Assembly: GCA_963812525.1 (NCBI GenBank)
Contig: CAWEVL010000011.1
Location: 248,001 to 312,000, forward strand
Source: Bog-756 sp963812525
GTDB lineage: Bacteria > Actinomycetota > Acidimicrobiia > Acidimicrobiales > RAAP-2
Length of the DNA: 64,000 bases
Direction of reading: 5' to 3'
Shown here: in pieces, positions 17,747 through 27,314 of the stretch
Layout: each line of letters opens with the position of its first letter
How positions within the stretch are numbered: position 1 is the stretch's first letter
Notes under the pieces: generated by a model
What the model was told of the DNA's origin: nothing
What the model saw: the letters and a program-made list of their open reading frames with translations, nothing else
Databases searched by the model: none
Position numbers and translations under genes: made by a program

Positions 17747-19494
17747 GTGACCGAGCCGTCGGCAGTTCCTGACCTCACCCCGACCGGTGCCACCGGTGGA
17801 CGGGCTGCCTCGGACGGGGCAGCCGGTGGGAGCACCCCCCTCCCCGAGCCGGTGGTGGTGGACATCACCGCCCCCATCCAGCCGGAGACCGTGGTCCTCA
17901 CCCCTTGGGCCACCGCCCCTACGGGCGAGCAGCGGTTCGCGGGGCCCGCGGCCGGAATGGCGCCGACCGTGGTGCCGGAGCGCCCTCCGGTCCCCGAGGC
18001 CAGCCCGGCTCCCGGGGGCGACGCGGGTCCGACGGGGGAGCGACCGCGGACCGAACGTCGGGACCGTCGCCGGCAGGGCCACCGGAAGGTCCTGGCGGCC
18101 ATCGTCATCGTGGCGGCCCTCCTCCTGGCCACGGCGGGGTGGGCCGGCGCCCAGCGCATCAACCATCCCCTGGCCCGTCCGGCCGTGCAGTCCGGGATGC
18201 CGGCCACCCTCCCGGTCCCCGGGGCCGGCCCGTCGCTGCCCTGGCCGGCCAAGGGACAAGGGGCGATCGCCATCCCGGCCCTGAGCTACACCCAGCAGTC
18301 GGGCCCCGAGTCGCCGGTCCCCATCGCCTCCCTGACCAAGATGACCAACGCCCTGGTGGTGCTCCGGGACCATCCGGTGCCGGCCGGAGCCAGCGGCCCG
18401 TCCATCACCATCACGCCCGACGACGTGGCCGAGTACGACACCGAGCTCCACAACGACCAGTCGACGGTGCCGATCCACACCGGCGAGGTCCTCACCGAGC
18501 TCCAGATGCTCGAGGCCCTCCTGACCCAGTCGGCCAACGACGCGGCGTACAGCCTGGCCATGTGGGATACCGGCAGCATCCCGGCCTTCGTGGCCAAGAT
18601 GAACGCCCTGGCCGCCTCGCTCGGGACCACCGGCCACCCACTATGTCGACGTCAGCGGCTACGACCCCGGTTCGGTGTCGACGGCTGCGGACGTGCTGCG
18701 GGTGGCCGCCGCGGGCATGGCCGACCCCACCTTTGCCTCCGTGGTGGGCATGTCGTCCATCGACTTCCCCGGGGTGGGCACGGTCCCCAACGTCGTGAGT
18801 GAGATCGGCCACAACGGCGTCATCGGGGTGAAGTCCGGGTACACGTCCAAGGCCGGGGGCTGTCTGGTGCTGGCGGCCAACCGGGTGGAGGGGGGTCACA
18901 CGGTGCTGGTGCTGGCGGCGGTGCTGGGACAGCCCACGCCGCCGCCCATCGTGCCCAAGACGACGACCACCACCGCCCCCAAGCCGGCTCCCACGACCAC
19001 CACCACGGCGACGACCACCCCGGCCCCCGGCGTGGTCCCCCCGCCGACCACGGCGCCGCCCCACCACCACCGCCCCCCCTCCTCCCCCCCGCACCACCAC
19101 CACGACCTCCATCCCGGTCGACGACCTCCAGGTGCCCGATCCGCTCAAGTACACCCGCCCGGTCACCGAGGCCCTGCTGCAGGCGGCCCAGGCCGGGGTG
19201 GTGCCGGTGGCGGTGGCCACCAAGGGCGCCGTCGTCGGCACGGCCACCGCCGCTTGGGGCGGGCAGCCGCACCGGGTCGCGGTGGTGGCCGACCAGTCGG
19301 CCTCGGTGCTGGGGTGGCCCGGCCAGCAGGTGGCGGCCACCGCCTCGCTGGACCCGGTCCGTGCCGGCGGGTCGCGGGGGACCAGGGTGGGGACGGCCCG
19401 GTTCATCCTCGGTTCGCAGTCCGAGGTGGTCCCGCTGACGCTGGCCTCGACCGTACCCGAGCCGACCTGGTGGTGGCGGCTCCTCCACAACTGA
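17747..19494 (+). CDS. D-alanyl-D-alanine carboxypeptidase (S11), two frameshifts
   Basis: A membrane-anchored penicillin-binding protein that trims the terminal D-Ala of muropeptides. It has a ~105-residue cytoplasmic proline-rich region, one transmembrane helix (VLAAIVIVAALLLATAGWAG), then the S11 domain: SLTK (catalytic Ser and Lys), SAN (QSANDAAYS) and the KSG motif (GVKSGYTSKAGG). A Thr/Pro linker and a C-terminal domain (VDDLQVPDPLKYTRPV onward) follow. Coding moves from frame 2 to 3 near 18632, between LGTT and THYVDVSGYD, and from frame 3 to 1 inside the C-rich stretch 19055-19092. Corrected length is about 581 residues. GTG 17747 lies 23 bp after ftsK. Confidence 0.85.
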
Positions 19495-19553
19495 CCTCAA
19501 ACGGTCCACGGTCCCGGCCGGTCGCGGTCCGGCCCGGCCAAACCCATGGCGAG

Positions 19554-19559
19554 TACCGT
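19554..19559 (+). promoter_or_regulatory. Putative -10 element for leaderless thrB
   Basis: TACCGT ends 6 nt before GTG 19566. No -35 hexamer is visible at 16-18 bp. Confidence 0.45.
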
Positions 19560-19565
19560 GTCGGT

Positions 19566-20456
19566 GTGCGTGCACGAGTTCCTGCCTCGTCGGCCAATCT
19601 CGGCCCCGGCTTCGACACGTTGGCCGTCGCCCTGGATCGGTATGTCGAAGTGGAGGTGGAGCCGGCCTCCAAGCTGATCGTCCGGTCGGAGGGCGAGGGC
19701 GCCGGACTGTCCGACGACCCCTCCCACCTGGCCGCCCGGGTGGCCATCGACGTGGCCGGCACCGATCATCTGTCCATCACCGTCCGATCCCAGATCCCCA
19801 TCGCCCGGGGGCTCGGGTCATCAGCCGCCTTGGCCGTGGCCGCCGCGGCCGCCGCCGGGGCCGACGACCCGCTGGCCGTGGCGGCCAAGGTGGAAGGCCA
19901 CCCGGACAACGCCGCCGCCTCCATGGTGGGGGGGCTGGTGGCGGCCGCCCGGGTCCGGGGCGGTGTGCAGGCCGTGCGCCTCCCGATCGACGTGAACCTG
20001 GCCTTCGTGGTCATCGTCCCTGACGTGACCCTGTCCACGGCCAGGGCCCGTCATGCGCTGCCCCCCCGGGTCAGCCGGGAGGACGCGGCGTTCAACCTGT
20101 CGAGGATGGCACTGCTGATCGCCGGTTTGGCCGACAGCCGGGTGCTCATCCCCGAGGCCACCGAGGACCGTCTGCACCAGGACTACCGGAGCCCGCTGTT
20201 CCCCGCCGGGCCCAAGCTGCTGGCCGGGATGACAGACGGTGGAGCCCTGGCCGTGTGTTGGTCGGGCGCCGGGCCCTCGCTGCTCGGGATCACCCAGGGC
20301 CCCCAGGCACCGGCGGTCCAGGCTGCGGCGGAGGCCGCGTTGGCCGAGGCCGATGTGCCCGGCCAGGTGCTGATCCTCCACGCGGACATGCACGGGCTGA
20401 TCCTCGACCGCAAAGGTGGCTCGGCGGAGCTGTTCGACTTCAACCTCGACGAGTAG
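19566..20456 (+). CDS. thrB: Homoserine kinase
   Basis: A 296-residue GHMP kinase that phosphorylates homoserine for threonine synthesis. Motif 1 is VPASSANLGPGFDTLAVAL at residues 4-22; the ATP-binding loop is PIARGLGSSAALAVAAAAAA near 79-98, with GHPDNAAAS after it. Motif 3 is SGAGPSLLG near 238. Start GTG 19566 is chosen over upstream in-frame codons because it directly precedes the conserved N-terminal strand and sits 6 nt after a TANNNT element. thrC and hom are not nearby, so thrB stands alone between the carboxypeptidase and miaB. Confidence 0.93.
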   Translation: MRARVPASSANLGPGFDTLAVALDRYVEVEVEPASKLIVRSEGEGAGLSDDPSHLAARVAIDVAGTDHLSITVRSQIPIARGLGSSAALAVAAAAAAGADDPLAVAAKVEGHPDNAAASMVGGLVAAARVRGGVQAVRLPIDVNLAFVVIVPDVTLSTARARHALPPRVSREDAAFNLSRMALLIAGLADSRVLIPEATEDRLHQDYRSPLFPAGPKLLAGMTDGGALAVCWSGAGPSLLGITQGPQAPAVQAAAEAALAEADVPGQVLILHADMHGLILDRKGGSAELFDFNLDE

Positions 20457-20504
20457 CGGCGGGCGGCCGGCACCCGCCGGTCACCCCGCCACCCCGGGGG
20501 GCCG

Positions 20505-20510
20505 TATCCT
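20505..20510 (+). promoter_or_regulatory. Putative -10 element for leaderless miaB operon
   Basis: TATCCT ends 6 nt before GTG 20517, in the 60-bp gap after thrB. Confidence 0.5.
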
Positions 20511-20516
20511 GGGGCG

Positions 20517-21938
20517 GTGACCACCGAGGAGCAGCCAGCCGGGCCCCGCACCTTCCACATCCGTACCTTCGGCTGCCAGATGAACGACCACGATTCGGAA
20601 CGCCTGGCCGGGGCGCTCCTGGCCGACGGGCTGGTGGCCACGCCGGACATCGAGGCCGCCGACGTGGTGGTGTTCAACACCTGCTGCATCCGGGAGAACG
20701 CCGACAACAAGTTCTACGGCCACCTGGGCAACCTGAAGACCCTGCGGGAGCGCCGTCCCGGCATGCAGATCGCCGTGGGCGGTTGCCTGGCCCAGATGGA
20801 CGGGGAGCGGGTACGCCAACGGGCTGCCCACGTCGACGTGGTGTTCGGTACCCACAATCTGACCCGGGCCCCGGAGCTGCTGCGCCGGGCCGCCCGCTCG
20901 GGACCGGTGGTGGAGATCCTGGACGGGCCGCCACCGGGCGCCGAGCCCGCCGCCGAGCAGGTCGCCGCCCTCAACGCCGTCCGAGACCTGCCCTATGCCG
21001 CGTGGGTCACCATCCAGATGGGGTGCGACAATTCGTGCGCCTTCTGCATCGTCCCCTCGGTGCGGGGCGGCGAGGTGTCCAGGCCGTTCGAGGAGCTGGT
21101 CGACGAGGTCCGCACGCTGGCCGGCCGGGGGGTCACCGAGGTCAGTCTCCTCGGGCAGAACGTCAACTCCTACGGCCGGGACCTCACCCGCCGCCGACCC
21201 CTGTTCGGTGACCTGCTCCGGGCCGTCGGCGCGGTGGACGGCATCCGCCGGGTCCGGTACACCAGCCCCCACCCGAAGGACCTCCGACCCGAGACCATCG
21301 CCGCCATGGCCGAGACCGAGGAGGTGTGCAACCACCTCCACCTCCCTCTGCAGTCGGGCAGCGACGCCGTGCTCACCGCCATGCGCCGGGGCTACACGGC
21401 CGAGCGGTATCTGGCCCGCCTGGCCGCGGCCCGGGCCGCCATCCCCGACCTGGCCGTCACCACCGACATCATCGTGGGATTCCCCGGCGAGACCGAGGAC
21501 GACTTCGATCGGACCCTGGAGGTGGCCGCCGAGGCCTCCTACGACAGTGCCTACACCTTCATCTTCTCGCCCCGTCCCGGGACCCGGGCGGCGGCCATGA
21601 CCGACCGGTTCGTGCCCGCCGACGTGGTGGCCGAACGGTTCGAGCGGCTCCGCACGGTGGTCGAGCGGTCGGCACTGGTCCGCCACCGTGGACGCATCGG
21701 CCGGGTGGAGGAGGTGCTGGTCGAGGGTCCCTCCAAGCGGAACGCGACGGTGCTCACCGGTCGCACGGGCCAGAACAAGCTGGTGCACTTCGAAGGCGCC
21801 GACGGGCGGCCGGTGCCGTCCGGGTCGTACGCCACCGTGGCCGTGGTCGACGCCGCACGCCACCACCTCTCCGGGGTGTTGCGCACGGTGGTGGCCGGCC
21901 CGTCCCACCGCACGCGCCTCCCGGTTGCCGCCGGCTGA
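20517..21938 (+). CDS. miaB: tRNA-2-methylthio-N6-dimethylallyladenosine synthase
   Basis: A 473-residue radical-SAM methylthiotransferase that converts i6A37 to ms2i6A37 in tRNA. The N-terminal MTTase domain has the three auxiliary-cluster cysteines (FGCQMNDHD, NTCCIRENA, VGGCLAQ). The radical-SAM cluster is CDNSCAFC near residues 168-175, and the C-terminal TRAM domain runs from about 410 (RIGRVEEVLVEGPSKRN). GTG 20517 follows TATCCT by 6 nt. It heads a tight group miaB-miaA-dapF-hflX-dapC; its substrate i6A is made by the next gene, miaA. Confidence 0.96.
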   Translation: MTTEEQPAGPRTFHIRTFGCQMNDHDSERLAGALLADGLVATPDIEAADVVVFNTCCIRENADNKFYGHLGNLKTLRERRPGMQIAVGGCLAQMDGERVRQRAAHVDVVFGTHNLTRAPELLRRAARSGPVVEILDGPPPGAEPAAEQVAALNAVRDLPYAAWVTIQMGCDNSCAFCIVPSVRGGEVSRPFEELVDEVRTLAGRGVTEVSLLGQNVNSYGRDLTRRRPLFGDLLRAVGAVDGIRRVRYTSPHPKDLRPETIAAMAETEEVCNHLHLPLQSGSDAVLTAMRRGYTAERYLARLAAARAAIPDLAVTTDIIVGFPGETEDDFDRTLEVAAEASYDSAYTFIFSPRPGTRAAAMTDRFVPADVVAERFERLRTVVERSALVRHRGRIGRVEEVLVEGPSKRNATVLTGRTGQNKLVHFEGADGRPVPSGSYATVAVVDAARHHLSGVLRTVVAGPSHRTRLPVAAG

Positions 21939-21954
21939 GCGGCGGACGCCGACG

Positions 21955-23016
21955 GTGACGCCGGACGTGTCCGCGCCGCCGGGTGCCGCCGGCCCGACGG
22001 CGGTGGCCCTGGTCGGGCCGACTGCCTCGGGGAAGTCCGGCATCGCCCTCCAGGTGGCTGACCGCCTGCCCTTCGGGTCGCTCGTCGATCCCGCCGATGG
22101 CGCTGGTCGGGTCGGCCCCGTGGAGCTGGTCTCGGTGGACTCGATGGCCGTGTACCGGGGCATGGACATCGGGACGGCCAAGCCGACCCCCGAGGTCCGG
22201 GCCCGGGTGCCGTACCACCTGGTGGACCTGGTCGATCCCGACCAGGAGTTCACCGCCCAGCAGTTCCAAGGGGCGGCCCGCCGGGCCCTGGCCGGGATCG
22301 CCGGGCGGGGGCACACCGCCCTGTTGGTCGGGGGGACGGGCCTGTACCTGCGCTCGGTGGTGGATGACCTCTCGTTCCCCGGCCGGTTCCCCGAGGTGGG
22401 AGCGGCGCTGTCCGAGCGGATCGACCGGGCCGGCCCCGTCGGGAGTCCCGGTCAGCTGGCCGTCCTCCGCCAGCTCCACCACCGCCTGGGGGCGCTCGAC
22501 CCGGTGGCCGCCGGCCGGATCGACCCGGCCAACCGCCGGCGACTGGTGCGCGCCCTCGAGGTGACGCTGGGCTCGGGCCGTCCCTTCTCCGAGTTCGGGC
22601 CGGGCCTGGAGCGGTACCCGCCGAGCCGGGTGGCCATGGTCGGCGTCGACCGCGAGACCGACGAGCTCGACCGACGCATCGGCGAGCGGTTCGAGCGCCT
22701 CATGGACCAGGGGCTGCTGGAGGAGGTCCGCGGGCTGGCCGGGCGTCCGGGGGGGATCTCGCGCACCGCCCGACAGGCCCTCGGGTACCGCGAGCTCCTC
22801 GCCCACCTCGAGGAGGGGGTGCCGCTGGGGGAGGCGGTGGACCAGGCCATCCGGCGCACACGGACCTTCGCCCGGCGGCAGCGGGCCTGGTTCCGGCGGG
22901 ATCCCCGTATCGTGTGGTTGGACCCGACCGGCGATCCGGCCGGTGCCATCGTGGCCCTCGCCGGGAGCGACCCCGTGGCCGCCGTGGGGGTGGGAGAATG
23001 GACCAGCACGAGATGA
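21955..23016 (+). CDS. miaA: tRNA dimethylallyltransferase
   Basis: A 353-residue enzyme that prenylates A37 of tRNAs reading UNN codons, making the substrate of MiaB. The P-loop is GPTASGKSG near residues 17-25. The catalytic region has SVDSMAVYRGMDIGTAKPT (Asp, Ser, Gln-equivalent segment), GTGLYLRSVVDDL and the C-terminal RQALGYRELL and TRTFARRQRAWFRRD motifs. A ~15-residue Gly/Pro/Asp insertion (residues ~44-60) follows the P-loop helix and is not usual. GTG 21955 starts 16 bp after miaB. The 3' end overlaps the dapF start. Confidence 0.95.
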   Translation: MTPDVSAPPGAAGPTAVALVGPTASGKSGIALQVADRLPFGSLVDPADGAGRVGPVELVSVDSMAVYRGMDIGTAKPTPEVRARVPYHLVDLVDPDQEFTAQQFQGAARRALAGIAGRGHTALLVGGTGLYLRSVVDDLSFPGRFPEVGAALSERIDRAGPVGSPGQLAVLRQLHHRLGALDPVAAGRIDPANRRRLVRALEVTLGSGRPFSEFGPGLERYPPSRVAMVGVDRETDELDRRIGERFERLMDQGLLEEVRGLAGRPGGISRTARQALGYRELLAHLEEGVPLGEAVDQAIRRTRTFARRQRAWFRRDPRIVWLDPTGDPAGAIVALAGSDPVAAVGVGEWTSTR

Positions 23017-23867
23017 CTCCGACCGCCGAACCCCACCCACCCCTGCGTCTGACCAAGCACCACGGTGCCGGCAACGACTTCCTGGTCCTGGTGGACCTGG
23101 ACGACCGGACGGCACTGGTCCCCGACGTGGTGCGGGCCCTGTGCGACCGACGGTTCGGCGTGGGCGCCGACGGGGTGATCAGGATCCTGGCCGGCTCCGA
23201 GGGGGCGGCGCTGACCATGGACCTGGCCAACGCCGACGGGAGCACCGCCGAGATGTCCGGGAACGGCATGCGCTGCCTGGCCCAGGCGGCGGTGCGGTCC
23301 GGGCTGGTGACGCCGCCGGACTTCACCGTGGCCACCTTGGCGGGGGTGCGGACTGTGCGGTACGAACGGGCCGCGGGGGGCGGTCGGGCCGTCGGGCCCG
23401 ACTGGGCCTGGGTGGCGATGGGGCCGGCCCGGCTGGGTCCCGAACGGGCGCCGGCCTTTGCCGAGCAGCGGGCCTGCCTGGTCGACCTGGGCAACCCCCA
23501 CCTGGTCCTCCTGGGCAGTGAGCCGGCCGGCATCGAGGTGACCGAGCTCGGGACCAAGCTCCAAGGTGAGTTCCCCGGCGGGGTCAACGTGGAGTTCGTC
23601 GCCCTCGGCCCGGGTCCCGACGCCCTCACCCTGCGGGTCTTCGAGCGGGGGGTGGGTGAGACCCTGGCCTGCGGCACGGGCAGCGCCGCCGCCGCCGCCG
23701 CCGCCCACCGGTGGGGCCTGGTCGGGGCCGCGGTGGAGGTGCACAACCCGGGCGGCACACTCCGGGTCGAGCTGGGTGACGACGGAGTGTCACTCGGCGG
23801 TCCGGTGGCCTTCGTGGCCGACCTCGAGGTCGATCCGGTGGTGCTGGTGGCCGGGCGCCGCCCGTGA
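22998..23867 (+). CDS. dapF: Diaminopimelate epimerase
   Basis: A 289-residue PLP-independent epimerase converting LL-DAP to meso-DAP for peptidoglycan and lysine. The two catalytic cysteines are Cys93 (MSGNGMRCLAQ) and Cys225 (LACGTGSAAAA). HHGAGNDFLV is the N-terminal signature. Two starts are possible: ATG 22998, just after a GGGAG, or ATG 23013, which forms an ATGA overlap with the miaA stop; the conserved sequence begins after both. The 3' end overlaps hflX by a GTGA. Confidence 0.94.
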   Translation: MDQHEMTPTAEPHPPLRLTKHHGAGNDFLVLVDLDDRTALVPDVVRALCDRRFGVGADGVIRILAGSEGAALTMDLANADGSTAEMSGNGMRCLAQAAVRSGLVTPPDFTVATLAGVRTVRYERAAGGGRAVGPDWAWVAMGPARLGPERAPAFAEQRACLVDLGNPHLVLLGSEPAGIEVTELGTKLQGEFPGGVNVEFVALGPGPDALTLRVFERGVGETLACGTGSAAAAAAAHRWGLVGAAVEVHNPGGTLRVELGDDGVSLGGPVAFVADLEVDPVVLVAGRRP

Positions 23868-25201
23868 CCCCCGACGACTCGGCGTTCACCGACACCCTCA
23901 TCTCCCGGACGGTCCGGGAGCGCATCGTCCTGGTCGGCGTCACCTTCCCCTACGCCACCCTGGCCGCCACCGAGGCCGGCCTGGACGAGCTGGCGCGGCT
24001 GGTGGGCACGGCCGGTGCCGACGTGATGGACCGGATCGTCCAGCGGCGGGCCACCCCCGACCCGGCCACCTACCTGGGCCGGGGCAAGGCCGAGGAGCTC
24101 CTCTCGGTGTGCCTGGCCGTCGACGCCGACACCGTGGTCTTCGACGACGACCTCTCGCCGGCCCAGCAGCGCAACCTGGAGAGGATCCTGGGCCGGACGG
24201 CCATCGACCGCACGGCGGTGATCCTCGACATCTTCGCCCAGAACGCCCGGAGCCCCGAGGGCCGGGCCCAGGTCGAACTGGCCCTCCTGCGGTACCGCCT
24301 GCCCCGGCTCCGGGGGCGGGGCCGGTCGTTCAGCCAGCAGGCCGGTGGGATCGGTACCCGGGGCCCCGGAGAGACGGCCCTGGAGGTCGACCGCCGGCGG
24401 CTCGTCCGCCGCATGAGCAGGCTGGAGGCGGACCTGCGCCGCCTGGACCAGACCCGGAGGACCCAGCGCAAGGGCCGGGCCCGTTCCCGCCAGCGGACGG
24501 TGTCCCTGGTCGGGTACACCAACGCCGGGAAGTCGACCCTGCTCAACCGGTTGTGCGGCTCCGACGTGCTGGTCCAGGACCGGTTGTTCTCCACCCTCGA
24601 CCCCCGTACCCGCCAGCTGGACCTGCCCGGGGGCGAGACGGTCCTGGTCACCGACACCGTGGGCTTCGTCCGGAAGCTTCCCCACCAGGTGGTCGAGGCC
24701 TTCCGGTCGACCCTCGAGGTGGTGGGGGAGTCCGACCTGGTCCTCCACGTGGTGGACGGATCCGCCCCCGACTTCGAGGGGCAGGTCGACGCCGTGCGGA
24801 CGGTCCTGGCCGAGATCGGCGCCGACGGCCTCCCCGAGCTGCTGGTGGTGAACAAGGCCGACGCCATCCTGGCCCAGGACCGGGCGGCCGCCGACCGTCC
24901 CGACGGGGGCGGCGCCGGCGAGGAGGCCCGTCGCCTCATGGCGGCCCACCAGGGGTCGGTCATGGTCTCGGCCCGCACCGGGCTGGGCCTCGCCGACCTG
25001 TTGGTGGCCGTCGGGGACCGGCTCCGGGTGGGCGACCGGGTGGTGGAGCTGGACATCCCGTGGGGCCGCGGCGACGTCCTGGCCGCCGTCCACCGGGAGG
25101 GTGAGATCGTCGGCGAGGTGGCCGGCGAGGGATCCACCCGGATCCGGGTGGTCCTGGACGCCGTGGGCAAGTCGCGGTTCGCCGAGTTCCTGGCCTCGTG
25201 A
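23864..25201 (+). CDS. hflX: GTPase HflX, ribosome-associated
   Basis: A 445-residue GTPase that splits stalled or heat-damaged ribosomes. The HflX N-terminal domain contains GRGKAEELL and the QNARSPEGRAQVELALLRYRLPRL helix. The Gly-rich linker GRSFSQQAGGIGTRGPGET is typical. The G domain has G1 GYTNAGKSTL (near 216), G3 DTVGFVRKLPH, G4 NKAD and G5 VSA. A short Gly/Asp-rich insertion (DRPDGGGAGEE) lies after G4. It overlaps dapF by 4 bp at the start and dapC by 4 bp at the end, so it is in the same operon. A DAP gene on each side suggests co-transcription rather than shared function. Confidence 0.95.
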   Translation: MTPDDSAFTDTLISRTVRERIVLVGVTFPYATLAATEAGLDELARLVGTAGADVMDRIVQRRATPDPATYLGRGKAEELLSVCLAVDADTVVFDDDLSPAQQRNLERILGRTAIDRTAVILDIFAQNARSPEGRAQVELALLRYRLPRLRGRGRSFSQQAGGIGTRGPGETALEVDRRRLVRRMSRLEADLRRLDQTRRTQRKGRARSRQRTVSLVGYTNAGKSTLLNRLCGSDVLVQDRLFSTLDPRTRQLDLPGGETVLVTDTVGFVRKLPHQVVEAFRSTLEVVGESDLVLHVVDGSAPDFEGQVDAVRTVLAEIGADGLPELLVVNKADAILAQDRAAADRPDGGGAGEEARRLMAAHQGSVMVSARTGLGLADLLVAVGDRLRVGDRVVELDIPWGRGDVLAAVHREGEIVGEVAGEGSTRIRVVLDAVGKSRFAEFLAS

Positions 25202-26388
25202 GGGCGCCCCTCGATCGGTCGGCGGTCGGCTTCGAGCCGCCCCCGTACCCCTACGACCGACTCAACGCGCTCAAGGCACGGGCCGACCAGCGGTTCGCCG
25301 TCAGCGGGGGAGTGGTGGACTGCTCCATCGGGACACCGTGCGACCCGCCGCCGCCGGCCGTGGTGGAGGCCATGGCCGCCTCGGGCACCGAGCGGGGCTA
25401 CCCCGCCTCGCAGGGGTCCCCGGCGTACCGGCGGGCCGCCGCCGGGTGGCTGTCCCGGCGGTTCGGGGTGTCGGTCGACCCCGACACCGAGCTGGCGGCG
25501 TGCGTGGGCACCAAGGAGTTCGTGGCCTCGACCGCCCAGTACCTGCGCCTGCGCACGCCCGGCCGCGACACCGTCCTCTACCCGGCCGTGTCATACCCCA
25601 CCTACGCCATGGGGTCCCTCCTCGGCGGGTGCCGGCCCGTGCCGGTGGGCGAGCTCCCCGGTGGCGGGCCCGACCTCTCGTCGGTGGCTCCGGAGGACGT
25701 CGACCGGGCCCTGCTGGTCTGGGTCAACACCCCCTCCAACCCTACGGGGGCCCTGACCGACCTGGACCGGGTGGCCCGGTGGGGGCGCCGCCACGCCATC
25801 CCGGTGGTCTCCGACGAGTGCTACGCCGAGTTCACCTGGGACGGGCCGCCAGCCTCCGTGCTGTCGTCCGGGGTGGAGGGCGTGGTTGCCGTCCACTCGC
25901 TGTCCAAGCGGTCCAACCTGGCCGGGGTGCGGGCCGGCTTCTACGCCGGCGACCCCGACCTGGTCGGGTTCCTACTCGACGTGCGCAAGCATGCCGGCCT
26001 CATGGTCCCCGGTCCCGTGCAGGCCGCCGCCACCGTCGCCTTCGACGACGACCAGCACGTGATCGAGCAGCGGCGCCGGTACGCGGAGCGGCTGGCCTTC
26101 CTGGCCGGTGTGCTGGCCGGCTCGGGCGTCCCCGCGCCGCAGCCGGCCGGGGGGTTCTACCTGTGGGTGCCCGTGCCCGACCGGTTCGCCGGCGACGGCT
26201 CGACGGGCGCCTGGGCCCTGACCGAGTCCCTCGCCATGGTCGGCGGCCTATTGGCCAGCCCCGGCGACCTGTACGGCCCGGACGGGTCGGGTCACGTCCG
26301 GGTCGCGGTGGTCCAGCCCCTGGACCGCCTGGAGGTGGCGGCCGAGCGGCTGGCCGGCCGGACCCTGGTGCCGGCACCGACCGGGTGA
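25198..26388 (+). CDS. dapC: Succinyldiaminopimelate aminotransferase
   Basis: A 396-residue fold-type I PLP aminotransferase. The Schiff-base Lys is Lys237 in HSLSKRSNLAGVRAGF; NTPSNPTG and SDECYAEF carry the PLP-contacting Asn, Asp and Tyr, and the C-terminal Arg is in GHVRVAVVQ. The assignment to DapC rather than another class I transaminase comes from the RSNLAGVRAGF segment and from dapF upstream and dapD-dapE immediately downstream. GTG 25198 overlaps the hflX stop. A ~98-bp gap separates it from dapD. Confidence 0.9.
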   Translation: MRAPLDRSAVGFEPPPYPYDRLNALKARADQRFAVSGGVVDCSIGTPCDPPPPAVVEAMAASGTERGYPASQGSPAYRRAAAGWLSRRFGVSVDPDTELAACVGTKEFVASTAQYLRLRTPGRDTVLYPAVSYPTYAMGSLLGGCRPVPVGELPGGGPDLSSVAPEDVDRALLVWVNTPSNPTGALTDLDRVARWGRRHAIPVVSDECYAEFTWDGPPASVLSSGVEGVVAVHSLSKRSNLAGVRAGFYAGDPDLVGFLLDVRKHAGLMVPGPVQAAATVAFDDDQHVIEQRRRYAERLAFLAGVLAGSGVPAPQPAGGFYLWVPVPDRFAGDGSTGAWALTESLAMVGGLLASPGDLYGPDGSGHVRVAVVQPLDRLEVAAERLAGRTLVPAPTG

Positions 26389-26474
26389 CCGACCCGGAGC
26401 CCGGCACCGAAGGCGGCGCCGCCGGTGCCGGCGGGAGCGGCCCCGCCCCGGGCCGGGCCGCCATGCCCCGGCGC

Positions 26475-26480
26475 TAACGT
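26475..26480 (+). promoter_or_regulatory. Putative -10 element for leaderless dapD-dapE
   Basis: TAACGT ends 6 nt before ATG 26487. There is no obvious -35. Confidence 0.5.
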
Positions 26481-26486
26481 CGGCCC

Positions 26487-27314
26487 ATGGCAGATCTCCG
26501 GTCCCAGATCGATGAGCTGTGGTCCCGTGCATCGGAGTTGGGTCCGGACGACACCGACGCGCTGGCCGTGGTCACCGAGGCGGTCGACCTGCTCGACTCC
26601 GGTGAGGCCCGGGTGGCCGAGGTCGACCCGGCCAGTGACGAGGTGATCGTCCACCAGTGGCTCAAGCAGGCCATCCTCCTGCTGTTCCGTCTGAAGGCCA
26701 TGGAGACGGTGGAGGTGGGGCCGTTCGAGTACGCCGACAAGCTCCCCCTGAAGACCGGGTACGCCGCCTCCGGCGTCCGGGTGGTGCCCGGGGCGTCGGC
26801 CCGCTGGGGTTCGTTCCTGGGCAACGGGGTCATCTGCATGCCCAGCTACGTCAACATCGGGGCCCGGGTGGGGGCGGGCTCCATGGTCGACACCTGGGCC
26901 ACCGTCGGCTCGTGCGCCCAGATCGGTGAGCGGGTCCACCTGTCCGGCGGCGTGGGCATCGGGGGCGTGCTCGAGCCGGCCCAGGCCTCCCCGGTGATCA
27001 TCGAGGACGAGGTCATGATCGGGAGCCGGTGCATGATCACCCAGGGGGCCCGGGTCAGCCGGGGCTCGGTGGTGGGGGAGGGGACGATCCTCAACCCGTC
27101 GATCCCGGTGATCGACGCGGAGTCCGGGGAGGAGATCAGCCGGGGACATGTCCCGGCGTGGACGGTGGCCGTCCAGGCCTCGCGCCGGCGGCAGTTCCCC
27201 GGCGGCGAGTTCTTCCTCCCCTGCGTGCTGGTCATCAAGCGGCTCACCGAGGGCGAGCGCCACGACAAGGCCAGGCTCAACGACATCCTCCGCCAGCACG
27301 GCGTCTCCACATGA
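26487..27314 (+). CDS. dapD: Tetrahydrodipicolinate N-succinyltransferase
   Basis: A 275-residue left-handed beta-helix acyltransferase transferring succinyl from succinyl-CoA to tetrahydrodipicolinate. Hexapeptide turns run from about residue 95 to 200 (GVICMPSYVNIGARVGAGSM and VDTWATVGSCAQIGERVHLS, then IIEDEVMIGSRCMITQGARV). Length and the C-terminal segment FFLPCVLVIKRLT match the ~274-residue class known from Gammaproteobacteria, rather than the longer mycobacterial form. ATG 26487 lies 6 nt after TAACGT, with no RBS. It is coupled to dapE by ATGA. Confidence 0.94.
   Translation: MADLRSQIDELWSRASELGPDDTDALAVVTEAVDLLDSGEARVAEVDPASDEVIVHQWLKQAILLLFRLKAMETVEVGPFEYADKLPLKTGYAASGVRVVPGASARWGSFLGNGVICMPSYVNIGARVGAGSMVDTWATVGSCAQIGERVHLSGGVGIGGVLEPAQASPVIIEDEVMIGSRCMITQGARVSRGSVVGEGTILNPSIPVIDAESGEEISRGHVPAWTVAVQASRRRQFPGGEFFLPCVLVIKRLTEGERHDKARLNDILRQHGVST

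Noticed and set aside
22700..25093. Long minus-strand open frame across miaA, dapF and hflX
   Set aside because: Spans three recognised plus-strand genes; composition is that of an antisense GC-rich frame and no motif is seen.
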